This document shows positions 45,217 to 53,979 of a stretch of DNA of 64,000 nt, piece after piece. Below the pieces are notes generated by a model. That model was not told the DNA's origin. It saw nothing but the letters and a program-made list of their open reading frames with translations, and did not search any database. The stretch is from Bombella mellum (lineage in GTDB: Bacteria; Pseudomonadota; Alphaproteobacteria; Acetobacterales; Acetobacteraceae). The stretch's first letter is position 1; each line of letters starts with the position of its first letter. The stretch covers positions 186,001-250,000 of the forward strand of contig NZ_PDLY01000002.1 of NCBI RefSeq assembly GCF_014048465.1, read 5' to 3'. The position numbers and the translations under genes were made by a program.

Positions 45217-46875
45217 TCAGACGCGCAGGAGGTGGACATCAACCAGCGGACGTTTCCGCAGCTTGCGGCCCAGTGCCCGCCGCAGGGCCGTGCGGGCCGC
45301 ATCACGGAAGGCCTGATCATCCTGACGGAACTCATCGGGAATCTCATCAATGGCATAGGCGAATTCTTCACGGATGCGGGCACTCTCGGGGTCATCCCGC
45401 TCCAGCAGACCCGGTGCGCTGATGCGGGGGTCACCGATGACATACCCCTCATCATCAACAGCGAAACTGGCCAGCACCACACCGTTGAAAAGCATCCGGC
45501 GACGGGCCGCCAGCACACCACCCGTCATGGGCAGGAGGCGGTCACCATCCAGGGCCAACAGGCCCGTCGGAGCCGTATCGACCACCTCGACCGGTCCCGG
45601 CCCTAGATTGAGGATGTCACCATCTTCCAGCAGCACGGCCTCGGCCCCACATTCACGGGCTAGGGCACCATGAGCCGTCAGATGACGCCATTCCCCGTGC
45701 GTGGGAATGCTGTAACGGGGACGGACGAGACTGTAGAGATGACGGATGTCACCACCCGTCGCATGGCCGGACGTATGCACCATGCCGTCCCTGTCCGTCA
45801 GCACCGTCACGCCGCGGCGGGTCAGGTTGTCCTGCACCGTCATGACGGCCTGCTCATTCCCCGGAATGACACGGGAGCTGTAAATCACCGTGTCCCCCTC
45901 TCCCAAGGAAATGGCGGAATGGGTGTCGGAGGCAATACGAGACAGGGCAGACCGGGCCTCGCCCTGACTCCCCGTAATGATCATCAGCAGGTTTTCATCC
46001 GGAACGTCCTTGATGTCATACTCCGTCAGGAAAGGCGGCAGGTCGGCAAAATAGCCACACTCACGGGCAGCCGACTCAAGATTGCGCAGGGAGCGGCCCA
46101 CCACCATGATCTCACGACCGGAAGCCAGCCCCGCCTTGGCAATGCTCTCCACACGGGCCACGTTGCTGGCGAAGCACGTCACGGCCACACGCCCTTCCAG
46201 CCCGGCGATCATTTCCGTCAGCCCGACACGGACATCCGCCTCGGACTGGGACCGCCCCTCCTTCATGACGTTGGTGCTGTCACCCACCATGGCGAGGACG
46301 CCCTCATCCCCCAATGCCCGGAACGCCTCCTCGTCCGTCACGGGGCCGACCAGCGGCGTCGGGTCCAGCTTCCAGTCCCCGGTATGGACGACGATGCCAT
46401 GCGGCGTACGGATGGCAACAGCCTGCCCCTCCACGATGGAGTGCGTCACCGGAATGAACTGGAGGTCAAACGGCCCGACCTCGAAGCGGGAGCCGGGCAT
46501 GATGATGTGGATGACCACCTGATTCTGCAACCCGGCCTCACCCAGCTTGCGCCGCAACACGGCCGCCGTGAACGGCGTGGCATAGACCGGACAGCGCAGG
46601 TAACGCCAGAGATGGGCCACCGCCCCCACATGGTCCTCATGGGCATGGGTGATGACCAGCCCGTGCAGGCTGTCCTTCCGCTCCGCAATGAAGGTCGGAT
46701 CAGACATGAGCACGTCGGCCTCCGGCGTGTCATTGCCGGAGAAGCCGATGCCGCAGTCGATGGCCAGCCAATGTTCCTCACCGTCCTCACGCAGACGGTA
46801 GAGGTTGAAATTCATGCCGATTTCGCCCGTCCCTCCCAGAGGAAGGAAGGCAAAATCACCTGTCTGTTCTGTCAT
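45217..46875 (-). CDS. rnj: Ribonuclease J
   Basis: A 552-residue metallo-beta-lactamase/beta-CASP ribonuclease. The zinc motif HAHEDH is at residues 77-82, beta-CASP elements follow (GDSTNVMKEGRSQSE, TGSQGEARSAL, HTSGHATGGD), and a C-terminal dimerisation domain completes it. RNase J has both endo- and 5'-3' exoribonuclease activity and acts in rRNA and mRNA processing in alphaproteobacteria. It follows coaX by 18 bases and precedes proS by 12, as in the usual birA-coaX-rnj-proS block. Confidence 0.94.
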   Translation of the reverse strand: MTEQTGDFAFLPLGGTGEIGMNFNLYRLREDGEEHWLAIDCGIGFSGNDTPEADVLMSDPTFIAERKDSLHGLVITHAHEDHVGAVAHLWRYLRCPVYATPFTAAVLRRKLGEAGLQNQVVIHIIMPGSRFEVGPFDLQFIPVTHSIVEGQAVAIRTPHGIVVHTGDWKLDPTPLVGPVTDEEAFRALGDEGVLAMVGDSTNVMKEGRSQSEADVRVGLTEMIAGLEGRVAVTCFASNVARVESIAKAGLASGREIMVVGRSLRNLESAARECGYFADLPPFLTEYDIKDVPDENLLMIITGSQGEARSALSRIASDTHSAISLGEGDTVIYSSRVIPGNEQAVMTVQDNLTRRGVTVLTDRDGMVHTSGHATGGDIRHLYSLVRPRYSIPTHGEWRHLTAHGALARECGAEAVLLEDGDILNLGPGPVEVVDTAPTGLLALDGDRLLPMTGGVLAARRRMLFNGVVLASFAVDDEGYVIGDPRISAPGLLERDDPESARIREEFAYAIDEIPDEFRQDDQAFRDAARTALRRALGRKLRKRPLVDVHLLRV

Positions 46876-46893
46876 AAACGCATCATGTCCTGT

Positions 46894-47727
46894 TCAAGCG
46901 TTGTCAGGGTGCCCGGAGGCATCGTGGGCCTGTTGCCCAGAAAAATCGGTGATGAAGCGGTCCCTGTTCTGCGCTGCCAGCATCCGCAGCCCTTCCAGCG
47001 TCAGGTCGGGTGCCACTTCATCAAATAACGTCGTTCCTTCGGAAAAGAGTGGGGCCAGACCGCCCGTCGCCACAACCCGAGGCTCTGCATCCATCTCGCC
47101 GGCAATCCGGCGGACAATTCCTTCAACCAGACCAACATACCCCCAGAAGAGGCCTGATCGCATCGCAACACTCGTGCTGCGGCCTATCGCTTCCACCGGC
47201 CGCCCGACACTGACACGGGGCAGCCGCGCCGCCGCCTGGTGCAGCGCATCCATCGAGAGGTTGACCCCCGGGGCAATCGCACCACCACAGTACCGGCCCT
47301 GGGCATCCACGACATCAAACGTCGTTGCCGTACCAAAATCCACAACCACAAGCGGTCCGCCACCATAAAGCTGGCGGGCTGCCAGACCGTTCAGCAGGCG
47401 GTCCGCCCCCAGCTCGGCTGGCGTGTCCACCAGAACGTCCATCTGCCAGTCCAGCTCATGATTGGCCACGAGCGGCTCCACATGCAACCAGCACCGGCAG
47501 AAACGCCGCAGATCATACAACGCAGCCGGCACCACCGTACCGATGATGGCCTGCGTCACACAATCCGGGCCAAGACCCGCCCGCTCCATCAGCCCCAGAA
47601 GCCAGACGGCATATTCATCCGCCGTCCTTCGGTCATCCGTCGAGATGCGCCAGCGTCCCACCCACGACCTGCCGTCATGAACCGCAAAAACAACATTCGT
47701 ATTGCCAGCATCAATGACGAGCAGCAC
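46894..47727 (-). CDS. coaX: Type III pantothenate kinase
   Basis: A 277-residue ASKHA-fold kinase that starts coenzyme A synthesis by phosphorylating pantothenate. The phosphate-1 motif [14 protein letters not shown] is at the N-terminus, and [11 protein letters not shown] and [15 protein letters not shown] follow. The chosen start is GTG 47727, preceded closely by AAGGGAGG, which gives the usual [11 protein letters not shown] beginning; an earlier GTG at 47745 overlaps the birA end. There is no type I or II CoaA in the window. It is co-transcribed with birA and rnj. Confidence 0.93.
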   Translation of the reverse strand: MLLVIDAGNTNVVFAVHDGRSWVGRWRISTDDRRTADEYAVWLLGLMERAGLGPDCVTQAIIGTVVPAALYDLRRFCRCWLHVEPLVANHELDWQMDVLVDTPAELGADRLLNGLAARQLYGGGPLVVVDFGTATTFDVVDAQGRYCGGAIAPGVNLSMDALHQAAARLPRVSVGRPVEAIGRSTSVAMRSGLFWGYVGLVEGIVRRIAGEMDAEPRVVATGGLAPLFSEGTTLFDEVAPDLTLEGLRMLAAQNRDRFITDFSGQQAHDASGHPDNA

Positions 47728-47737
47728 GTCGCCTCCC

Positions 47738-48484
47738 TTACTCACAGATCACGTCGCCCGTCACAACTGAAATCATGGTACCATCATCCAGCGTGAGCAG
47801 AAGATGCCCCTGTTCATCAAGTCCGGCAAAATGGCCTGCCGTCTCCCTACCATGTCTGCGGAGGATCAGTCGAGTACCCGGCGGATGGGCACGGTCCATC
47901 CAGCCATTCCAGATAACGCCATTTCCCTCACGGTGCCAGCGTTCCATCCATCCGTCAAAGGAGTGCAGGATGGAACGGGCACAGGCGGCAGCCTCCGGAG
48001 GAGAACAGACTTCTGCCAGAGCGGCGGGACTGCGCCCCTCCACCTGGGGAGCCTGCCGCAGATTGGCCCCCATGCCTATGACGGCCCAGCGGTCCGCAGG
48101 ACCGGGCCGTGTCAGGGAGCCTGTTTCTATGAGAATGCCAGCCATCTTGCGACCGGAAAGCAGGAGATCATTGGGCCATTTCAGCCTCAGCCGGGCAGGC
48201 AGGCCTGCACAGGAAGACGCCGCCATGACCAGCCCGTCATGAAGGGCAAGGCTCACCAGATAGGGCAGGACCGCCCGAAAATCCTGACTGTCAGAAAAGT
48301 GAAAAAGGAAGGAAAAGGCAAGGTTTCCTTCGCCACTGTCCCATGTGCGCCCACGGCTTCCCCGTGCGGCACTCTGTCGCCGTGCCAGTACAGCCAGCCC
48401 TGTCTCTTCGCCGGCTTCAGCCCGTTCCCGACAGAAATCGGAAGTGGATGCCAGCGTTTCATATTCTTCGAAACGCCAGGTCAT
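47738..48484 (-). CDS. birA: Biotin-[acetyl-CoA-carboxylase] ligase
   Basis: A 248-residue monofunctional biotin ligase that attaches biotin to the acetyl-CoA carboxylase carrier protein. The ATP/biotin loop is SRGRTW, a variant of the usual GRGRxW, and [20 protein letters not shown] is the catalytic lysine region; the C-terminal SH3-like domain ends [19 protein letters not shown]. It lacks the N-terminal helix-turn-helix, so it cannot repress biotin genes. ATG 48484 gives the family start [16 protein letters not shown]; the frame to 48514 runs into the tRNA-Val gene and is not used. Confidence 0.92.
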   Translation of the reverse strand: MTWRFEEYETLASTSDFCRERAEAGEETGLAVLARRQSAARGSRGRTWDSGEGNLAFSFLFHFSDSQDFRAVLPYLVSLALHDGLVMAASSCAGLPARLRLKWPNDLLLSGRKMAGILIETGSLTRPGPADRWAVIGMGANLRQAPQVEGRSPAALAEVCSPPEAAACARSILHSFDGWMERWHREGNGVIWNGWMDRAHPPGTRLILRRHGRETAGHFAGLDEQGHLLLTLDDGTMISVVTGDVICE

Positions 48485-48504
48485 AGAAAAACTTGATATG
48501 TGGG

Positions 48505-48579
48505 TGGTGGGCAATGACGGGATCGAACCGCCGACCCTCTCGGTGTAAACGAGACGCTCTACCGCTGAGCTAATTGCCC
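48505..48579 (-). tRNA. tRNA-Val (TAC)
   Basis: A 75-base tRNA with encoded CCA. The acceptor stem pairs 48573-48579 with 48509-48515, the D arm is GCTCAGCGGTAGAGC, the anticodon loop TTTACAC gives anticodon TAC, and the T arm GGCGGTTCGATCCCGTC is intact. It precedes birA on the same strand by 20 bases. Confidence 0.94.
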
Positions 48580-48586
48580 GCCCCGG

Positions 48587-48615
48587 TTTATAGGTAAAAC
48601 GCTTCGTGAGCGCAA
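48587..48615 (-). promoter_or_regulatory. Promoter positioned for leaderless tRNA-Val
   Basis: On the minus strand TTGCGC (48615-48610) and TATAAA (48592-48587) are separated by exactly 17 bases. The mature tRNA 5' end at 48579 lies 8 bases beyond the end of the -10 hexamer, where transcription normally begins. Confidence 0.55.
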
Positions 48616-48655
48616 CGGGGAATGTTCATTTTTTTCAAAAAACTATCTTCCCCGT
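48615..48655. repeat. Palindrome downstream of hup
   Basis: Perfect 8-base arms (48615-48622 with 48648-48655) enclose an inner T7/A6 pairing (48629-48635 with 48637-48642). It may fold as a long hairpin after the hup stop and act as a transcript-end or stability element, but no U-run follows it on the minus strand. Confidence 0.45.
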
Positions 48656-48670
48656 CCTGCATCAGCGGCC

Positions 48671-48958
48671 TTACTTGCTGACAGCGTCTTTCAGGCCCTT
48701 GCCCGGCTTGAAACGCACGGACGTGGAAGCCGGAATGTCGATCTCTTCGCCAGTGCGCGGGTTGCGGCCCTTGGCAGCCTTACGGGTGGCCGTCACGAAG
48801 CTGCCGAAGCCTACCAGACGGACTTCCTGCCCCTTGGCCAGGGTCTTCTCAATGCTGGTGAACACGGCATCCACGACATCACCAGCCTTTGCCTTGGGAA
48901 GATCTGCAGCCTCGGCAACCTGAGCAATAAGTTCCTGCTTGTTCAGAGGTTTCTCCAT
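48671..48958 (-). CDS. hup: DNA-binding protein HU
   Basis: A 95-residue HU-family nucleoid protein that bends and compacts DNA as a dimer. The family pattern is complete: N-terminal helices NKQELIAQVAEAADLPKAKAGDVVDAVFTSI, VRLVGFGSF, and the DNA-contacting arm GRNPRTGEEIDIPASTSVRFKPGKGLKDAV. ATG 48958 follows GGAAAGG; the frame to 49021 covers the leader and is not translated on family evidence. It is next to lon, as in many proteobacteria (clpP-clpX-lon-hup). Confidence 0.95.
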   Translation of the reverse strand: MEKPLNKQELIAQVAEAADLPKAKAGDVVDAVFTSIEKTLAKGQEVRLVGFGSFVTATRKAAKGRNPRTGEEIDIPASTSVRFKPGKGLKDAVSK

Positions 48959-48987
48959 GGTAAGCCTTTCCAATGGTTGGGTGAGAC

Positions 48988-49004
48988 GGCCCCGGAAAGG
49001 GGCC
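48988..49004 (-). promoter_or_regulatory. Hairpin in the hup mRNA leader
   Basis: Six-base GC arms (48988-48993 with 48999-49004) flank a 5-base loop, about 30 bases upstream of the hup start codon. It may influence mRNA stability or translation. Confidence 0.4.
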
Positions 49005-49030
49005 AGAATCACATATTGCAATTTACATCT

Positions 49031-49060
49031 GCACTATGAAGCGGTTTTCGCCTGCGTCAA
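49031..49060 (-). promoter_or_regulatory. Promoter of hup
   Basis: On the minus strand TTGACG (49060-49055) is followed after 18 bases by TAGTGC (49036-49031). It lies between lon and hup and would give a 5' leader of about 65 bases containing the small hairpin at 48988-49004. Confidence 0.5.
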
Positions 49061-49085
49061 CAGCCGGAGGGCAAGATACCCGCAC

Positions 49086-51689
49086 TTAGTGCCGAATTGA
49101 GCGAGAAATTCCTTCCCCGTTTGCTTTCCTGCTTTTTGTTCCCGCCACATGACTTGCAGGCAAGGCTTTAGGGGCGGATGTCAAGGCAATGCCCAGCACC
49201 TCATCCATATGCTGGACGGGAATGATCTCCAGCCCCTGCTTCACGTTCTCCGGTATCTCGGCCAGATCCTTGACGTTCATGTCCGGGATCATCACCGTCC
49301 TGATACCAGCCCTCAGGGCCGCCAGAAGCTTTTCCTTCAGCCCGCCGATCTCCAGCACGCGGCCACGCAGGGTCACCTCACCCGTCATCGCCACGTCATG
49401 ACGGACCGGGATGCGTGTCAGTACGCTGACAAGCGAGGTCGTCAGGGCCGAACCGGCTGAGGGTCCATCCTTGGGCACCGCCCCTTCCGGCAGATGGACA
49501 TGAATGTCCGTCTTCTCCAGCACGGCCGGATCAATCCCGAACGCCTCTGCACGGGACTTCACATAGGAGAATGCTGCGGAAACGCTTTCCTTCATCACGT
49601 CCCCGAGCTTGCCGGTCTGGCGGATCGCTCCCTTGCCGGGCATGGTCAGGCTTTCGATTGTCAGTATCTCACCGCCCACCTGTGTCCAGGCAAGACCGGT
49701 CACGATACCGACCTGATCTTCCTTGTCAGCCTCACTGTGACGGTAACGGGGCACACCAGCGTAGGTTTCCAGCGTCTCCGGCGTCACCTCGACCTTGCTG
49801 ACCTTGCCGGACATGATCTCACGCACGGCCTTGCGGGCCAGACGGGCGATCATCCGCTCCAGACTGCGGACCCCGGCCTCCCGTGTGTAGGAACGGATGA
49901 GAGCCAGAAGGGCTGCGTCTGTCACATGCCATTCACCCGGGCGCAGATTATGCTCCTTCTCCTGCTTGGACAGAAGATGCCGCCTGGCGATCTCGAGCTT
50001 CTCGTCTTCCGTGTAACCGGACAGACGGATGATCTCCATGCGGTCCAGCAGCGGCTGGGGCATGTCAAGAGAGTTCGCCGTGGCGATGAACATGATGTCC
50101 GACAGATCATACTCCACCTCGAGGTAATGATCCCCGAACGTGTTGTTCTGCTCCGGGTCCAGAACCTCCAGCAGGGCGGAGGACGGGTCACCACGCCAGT
50201 CGGAACCGAGCTTGTCCACCTCGTCCAGCAGGAAAAGCGGATTGCTCACCCCGGCTTTCTTGACGCCCTGGATGATCTTGCCCGGCATGGCCCCGATATA
50301 GGTGCGCCGATGGCCACGGATCTCGGACTCATCCTTCATCCCTCCAAGGGACATGCGGACATACTTCCGGCCCGTCGCCCGGGCGATGGAACGGGCCAGA
50401 GACGTCTTGCCCACCCCCGGAGGACCGACCAGACAGAGGATCGGGCCTTTCAGCTTCTTTGCCCGGCTCTGGACGGCCAGATATTCCAGAATGCGTTCCT
50501 TGATCTTCTCCAGACCGTAATGATCGGCCTCGAGAACCTCCTCCGCCTTCTGAAGTGACTTCGTCAGCTTGGAACGCTTCTTCCACGGCAGGGCCACCAG
50601 CCAGTCCAGATAGCTGCGGACCACCGTGCCTTCAGCCGACATGGGGCTCATGTTGCGCAGCTTTTTCAGCTCGCCACGGGCCTTCTCCCTGGCTTCCTTG
50701 CTCAGCCCCTGGGTTTCGATCTTTTCCTCGATCTCGCCAAGCTCGTCACGACCATCCTCGCCTTCACCCAGCTCCTTCTGAATGGCCTTCATCTGTTCAT
50801 TCAGATAGTATTCCCGCTGGGTTTTCTCCATCTGTTTCTTCACGCGGCTGCGGATGCGCTTCTCCACCTGAAGAACGTCGATTTCCGCTTCCATGCCTGC
50901 AAAGATGCGTTCCAGACGCTCCTCGACGGAGAGAATTTCCAGCAGCTCCTGCCGCTCCGGAATCCTCAGATTGAGGTGACTGGCAATCGTGTCGGCCAGA
51001 CGGGACGGGTCCTCCAGCTGGCTCACCGACGCCAGAACTTCCGGGGCCACCTTCTTGTTCAGGCGAGCATAGTCCTCGAAACGCTTCATGGCGGACCGGG
51101 CCAGAGCCTCCCGCTCCCCCTCCCGACCATTCAGCTCATCCGGCAGGTCCTCGACAGAACTCTGGAAGTAACCGTCCTTTTCCTTCAGCCCGACCAGACG
51201 GACACGGCGCAGCCCCTCCACGAGAACCTTCACCGTCCCATCCGGCAGCTTCAGCAGCTGAAGAACGCTGGCAACCGTCCCGACACGGAACACGTCATCG
51301 ACTGTCGGCTCGTCCTTGCCCACATCCTTCTGGGAGACGAGAATGATCTCACGTCCATCCTCGGGCATCTGGTCCAGCGCATGGATGGATTTCTCACGTC
51401 CGACGAAGAGCGGCACGATCATGTGCGGGAAAACGACAATGTTCCGCAGGGGCAGAACGGGCAGGACGGGCCTGATGACACGCACGGCCTTCTTTTCCAC
51501 CGCCACCTTGCCATCATCCACCGGAGCGGCCGCCTTCCTGCGGGGTGCCGCCTTGGCCGTCTTTGCCTTGCCTGTTTCTACGGAAGCGGAAACCTTGCGC
51601 CGTGTGCGGCCCGTCGTGGTCCTGCTGCCAGATTCTTTACTGTCGGCCGTTCTGCGACGGACAGTCTTCGGTTTCTTTTCATCACTCAT
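49086..51689 (-). CDS. lon: ATP-dependent Lon protease with basic N-terminal extension
   Basis: An 867-residue cytosolic AAA+ serine protease that degrades misfolded and regulatory proteins. The LonN domain begins at about residue 76 (LPVLPLRNIVVFPHMIVPLF), the ATPase carries GPPGVGKTS, and the catalytic serine is in PKDGPSAGSA with a downstream lysine in the protease domain. The first about 70 residues are a Lys/Arg/Thr/Ala-rich, probably disordered extension (VRRRTADSKES, TGRTRRK) absent from typical Lon, which is about 780-810 residues. The ATG 51689 start has no competing internal start until after this region. It is downstream of clpX, with a hairpin between. Confidence 0.95.
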   Translation of the reverse strand: MSDEKKPKTVRRRTADSKESGSRTTTGRTRRKVSASVETGKAKTAKAAPRRKAAAPVDDGKVAVEKKAVRVIRPVLPVLPLRNIVVFPHMIVPLFVGREKSIHALDQMPEDGREIILVSQKDVGKDEPTVDDVFRVGTVASVLQLLKLPDGTVKVLVEGLRRVRLVGLKEKDGYFQSSVEDLPDELNGREGEREALARSAMKRFEDYARLNKKVAPEVLASVSQLEDPSRLADTIASHLNLRIPERQELLEILSVEERLERIFAGMEAEIDVLQVEKRIRSRVKKQMEKTQREYYLNEQMKAIQKELGEGEDGRDELGEIEEKIETQGLSKEAREKARGELKKLRNMSPMSAEGTVVRSYLDWLVALPWKKRSKLTKSLQKAEEVLEADHYGLEKIKERILEYLAVQSRAKKLKGPILCLVGPPGVGKTSLARSIARATGRKYVRMSLGGMKDESEIRGHRRTYIGAMPGKIIQGVKKAGVSNPLFLLDEVDKLGSDWRGDPSSALLEVLDPEQNNTFGDHYLEVEYDLSDIMFIATANSLDMPQPLLDRMEIIRLSGYTEDEKLEIARRHLLSKQEKEHNLRPGEWHVTDAALLALIRSYTREAGVRSLERMIARLARKAVREIMSGKVSKVEVTPETLETYAGVPRYRHSEADKEDQVGIVTGLAWTQVGGEILTIESLTMPGKGAIRQTGKLGDVMKESVSAAFSYVKSRAEAFGIDPAVLEKTDIHVHLPEGAVPKDGPSAGSALTTSLVSVLTRIPVRHDVAMTGEVTLRGRVLEIGGLKEKLLAALRAGIRTVMIPDMNVKDLAEIPENVKQGLEIIPVQHMDEVLGIALTSAPKALPASHVAGTKSRKANGEGISRSIRH

Positions 51690-51820
51690 GCTTCAGGATC
51701 TCCATAACGGACGATCAAACCTTCACCGCCCTATATGAAAGGCACGGCAAAGGCTCTTTCATTCTTGGTCTCTATGTGGGGTATCAGGGCATGTGGAACA
51801 ATACCCTGCCGCCATGAAGT

Positions 51821-51847
51821 GCTGGCAGAAAAAGAAAATCTGCCAGC
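51821..51847 (-). terminator. Hairpin between clpX and lon
   Basis: Perfect 9-base arms (51821-51829 with 51839-51847) enclose a loop that is all T except one C on the minus strand. It lies 10 bases after the clpX stop but lacks a T-run after the stem, so it may be a processing hairpin rather than a true terminator. Confidence 0.4.
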
Positions 51848-51856
51848 CTCTTCCTG

Positions 51857-53119
51857 TCAGTCGGCCACCTGCTCCTCATCGACCGACTGGCCATGAACAT
51901 AAACCGGTTCAGCCTTGCCCTCGGCCACCTCACGGTTGACCACGACCTTCTCGACGGTCTTACGCCCCGGCAGGTCGAACATGGTTTCCATCAGGATTTT
52001 CTCCATGATGGACCGCAGACCACGGGCCCCCGTCTGCCTCTCGATCGCACGAGCGGCGATACCTTTGATGGCCTCTTCCTCAAAGACAAGCTCCACGCCT
52101 TCCATCTGGAAAAGACGTTGGTACTGCTTGACCAGAGCATTCTTCGGCTCCGTCAGGATCTGCACCAGGGCTGCCTCATCAAGGTCATTCAGTGTCGCGA
52201 TGACCGGAAGACGCCCGATGAATTCAGGAATGAGGCCATATTTCATGAGGTCCTCAGGCTCGATGTCCTTGAGGATGTCTCCCAGCTTGCGGTCATCCTC
52301 GGCCCTCACGTCAGCCCCGAAGCCGATCGCACTGCCCTTGCCACGGGCACTGATGACCTTGTCCAGTCCGGCAAACGCACCACCGCAGATGAACAGCATG
52401 TTGGTCGTGTCAACCTGCACGAACTCCTGCTGCGGATGCTTGCGCCCACCCTGCGGCGGCACGGAGGCCACGGTGCCCTCCATCAGCTTCAGCAGGGCCT
52501 GCTGGACCCCCTCACCGGACACGTCACGGGTAATGGACGGGTTCTCGGCCTTGCGGGAAATCTTGTCGATCTCGTCAATATAGACGATGCCACGCTGGGC
52601 ACGCTCGACATTGTAATCGCAGGCCTGAAGCAGCTTGAGGATGATGTTCTCGACATCCTCACCTACATAACCGGCCTCGGTCAGCGTGGTGGCATCCGCC
52701 ATCGTGAAGGGCACGTCGAGAATGCGGGCCAGTGTCTGGGCCAGCAGGGTCTTGCCCGTCCCGGTCGGCCCGATCAGCATGATGTTGGCCTTGCCGATCT
52801 CGACATCACCAGCTTTCTCAACCTGCTCAAGCCGCTTGTAGTGATTGTGAACGGCGACCGACAGCACCTTCTTGGCCTCACTCTGCCCGATCACGTAATC
52901 ATTGAGAATCTGGCAGATCTCACGGGGAGTGGGCACTCCCTCACCACTGGTCACAGGGCCTGTGCCACGCTCCTCACGGATGATGTCCGTGCACAGCTCG
53001 ACACATTCATTGCAGATGAATACGGTCGGCCCGGCGATGAGTTTCTTCACCTCATGCTGGGACTTCCCGCAGAATGAACAATAAAGCGTATTCTTGGAGT
53101 CGCTCTCTTTTCCGCTCAT
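51857..53119 (-). CDS. clpX: ClpX ATPase subunit of Clp protease
   Basis: A 420-residue AAA+ unfoldase that recognises substrates and feeds them to ClpP. The N-terminal zinc domain has four cysteines (CSFCG and CNECVELC), Walker A is GPTGTGKT, and the [16 protein letters not shown] sensor 2 region closes the AAA+ module; the IGF-type ClpP-binding loop lies in [12 protein letters not shown]. In alphaproteobacteria ClpXP degrades cell-cycle regulators such as CtrA. It follows clpP by 70 bases on the same strand. Confidence 0.97.
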   Translation of the reverse strand: MSGKESDSKNTLYCSFCGKSQHEVKKLIAGPTVFICNECVELCTDIIREERGTGPVTSGEGVPTPREICQILNDYVIGQSEAKKVLSVAVHNHYKRLEQVEKAGDVEIGKANIMLIGPTGTGKTLLAQTLARILDVPFTMADATTLTEAGYVGEDVENIILKLLQACDYNVERAQRGIVYIDEIDKISRKAENPSITRDVSGEGVQQALLKLMEGTVASVPPQGGRKHPQQEFVQVDTTNMLFICGGAFAGLDKVISARGKGSAIGFGADVRAEDDRKLGDILKDIEPEDLMKYGLIPEFIGRLPVIATLNDLDEAALVQILTEPKNALVKQYQRLFQMEGVELVFEEEAIKGIAARAIERQTGARGLRSIMEKILMETMFDLPGRKTVEKVVVNREVAEGKAEPVYVHGQSVDEEQVAD

Positions 53120-53189
53120 TACAGCTCCTCAAACCCGCATGAAAAACGGGTGTGTTCAGACCTCTGAATGCCCTGCTGAAACAATCAGG

Positions 53190-53831
53190 TCAGGCCCCTC
53201 TCTTCTCCGTGGGGTGACGCACCACAACCTCATCCACCAGACCGAACTCCTTGGCCTCCAGAGCGGACAGATAGCGGTCACGCTCCAACGCTTCCTCGAT
53301 CTCTTCCAGAGCACGGCCGGTATGTTCGCGGTAGATTTCATTCAGGCGGTGACGGATCTGAAGGATTTCACGGGCCTGAATCTCAATGTCGGAGGCCTGC
53401 CCCTGCGCCCCTCCGGAGGGCTGATGGACCATCACGCGGGCATTCGGCAGGCAGAAACGTCGCCCGGCCTCACCCGCAGCCAGCAGCAGCGACCCCATGG
53501 ATGCCGCCTGGCCAATGCAGACCGTGCTGACCGGGGAGCGGATATACTGCATGGTATCATACATCGCCAGTCCGGCAGAGACGACACCACCCGGGCTGTT
53601 GATGTAGAAGGAAATTTCTTTGTTCGGATTGACGCTTTCAAGATAGAGCAGCTGTGCGCAGATCAGGGATGACACCTGGTCATAGACAGGCCCCGTCAGG
53701 AAGATGATGCGCTCCTGCAGAAGCCGGGAATAAATGTCAAAAGAGCGTTCCCCCCGTGAGGTCTGCTCCACCACCATTGGAACAAGCGTACTGTCGAACA
53801 CGTCCAGAGGATTACGGTCTTCAATGCCCAT
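53190..53831 (-). CDS. clpP: ATP-dependent Clp protease proteolytic subunit
   Basis: A 213-residue serine protease forming a double heptameric ring. The catalytic triad is visible: Ser111 in QAASMGSLL, His136 in MVHQPSGG and Asp185 in ERDRYLSA. Substrate entry is by ClpX, encoded 70 bases downstream. The short N-terminal segment before [22 protein letters not shown] is normal and includes the usual propeptide region. It is the first gene of the clpP-clpX-lon group and is separated from tig by a strong terminator. Confidence 0.97.
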   Translation of the reverse strand: MGIEDRNPLDVFDSTLVPMVVEQTSRGERSFDIYSRLLQERIIFLTGPVYDQVSSLICAQLLYLESVNPNKEISFYINSPGGVVSAGLAMYDTMQYIRSPVSTVCIGQAASMGSLLLAAGEAGRRFCLPNARVMVHQPSGGAQGQASDIEIQAREILQIRHRLNEIYREHTGRALEEIEEALERDRYLSALEAKEFGLVDEVVVRHPTEKRGA

Positions 53832-53931
53832 AGGTATTTTCCTTTACAGCTCCCCCTAGCCTAGCACAGCCACTCCCCCCCTGTCTCTGCGGAGAGTGGA
53901 CTTATGAAGGGGGATTTTTCCGGCCAAGAGC

Positions 53932-53963
53932 AAAAAAAAGGGGCAGCGGCTGCTGCCCCTTTT
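53932..53963 (-). terminator. Terminator of tig
   Basis: On the minus strand an 8-bp GC-rich stem (53952-53959 with 53940-53947) with a four-base loop is followed by eight T residues (53939-53932). Flanking A/T bases extend the stem. It isolates tig from clpP. Confidence 0.9.
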
Positions 53964-53979
53964 CCCTCGGACTCAACGG

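Noticed and set aside
51690-51856. Heat-shock (sigma-32) promoter for lon
   Set aside because: A CCCCACAT resembling the -10 element and some CTT-rich sequence are present, but no matching -35 at the right distance could be found.
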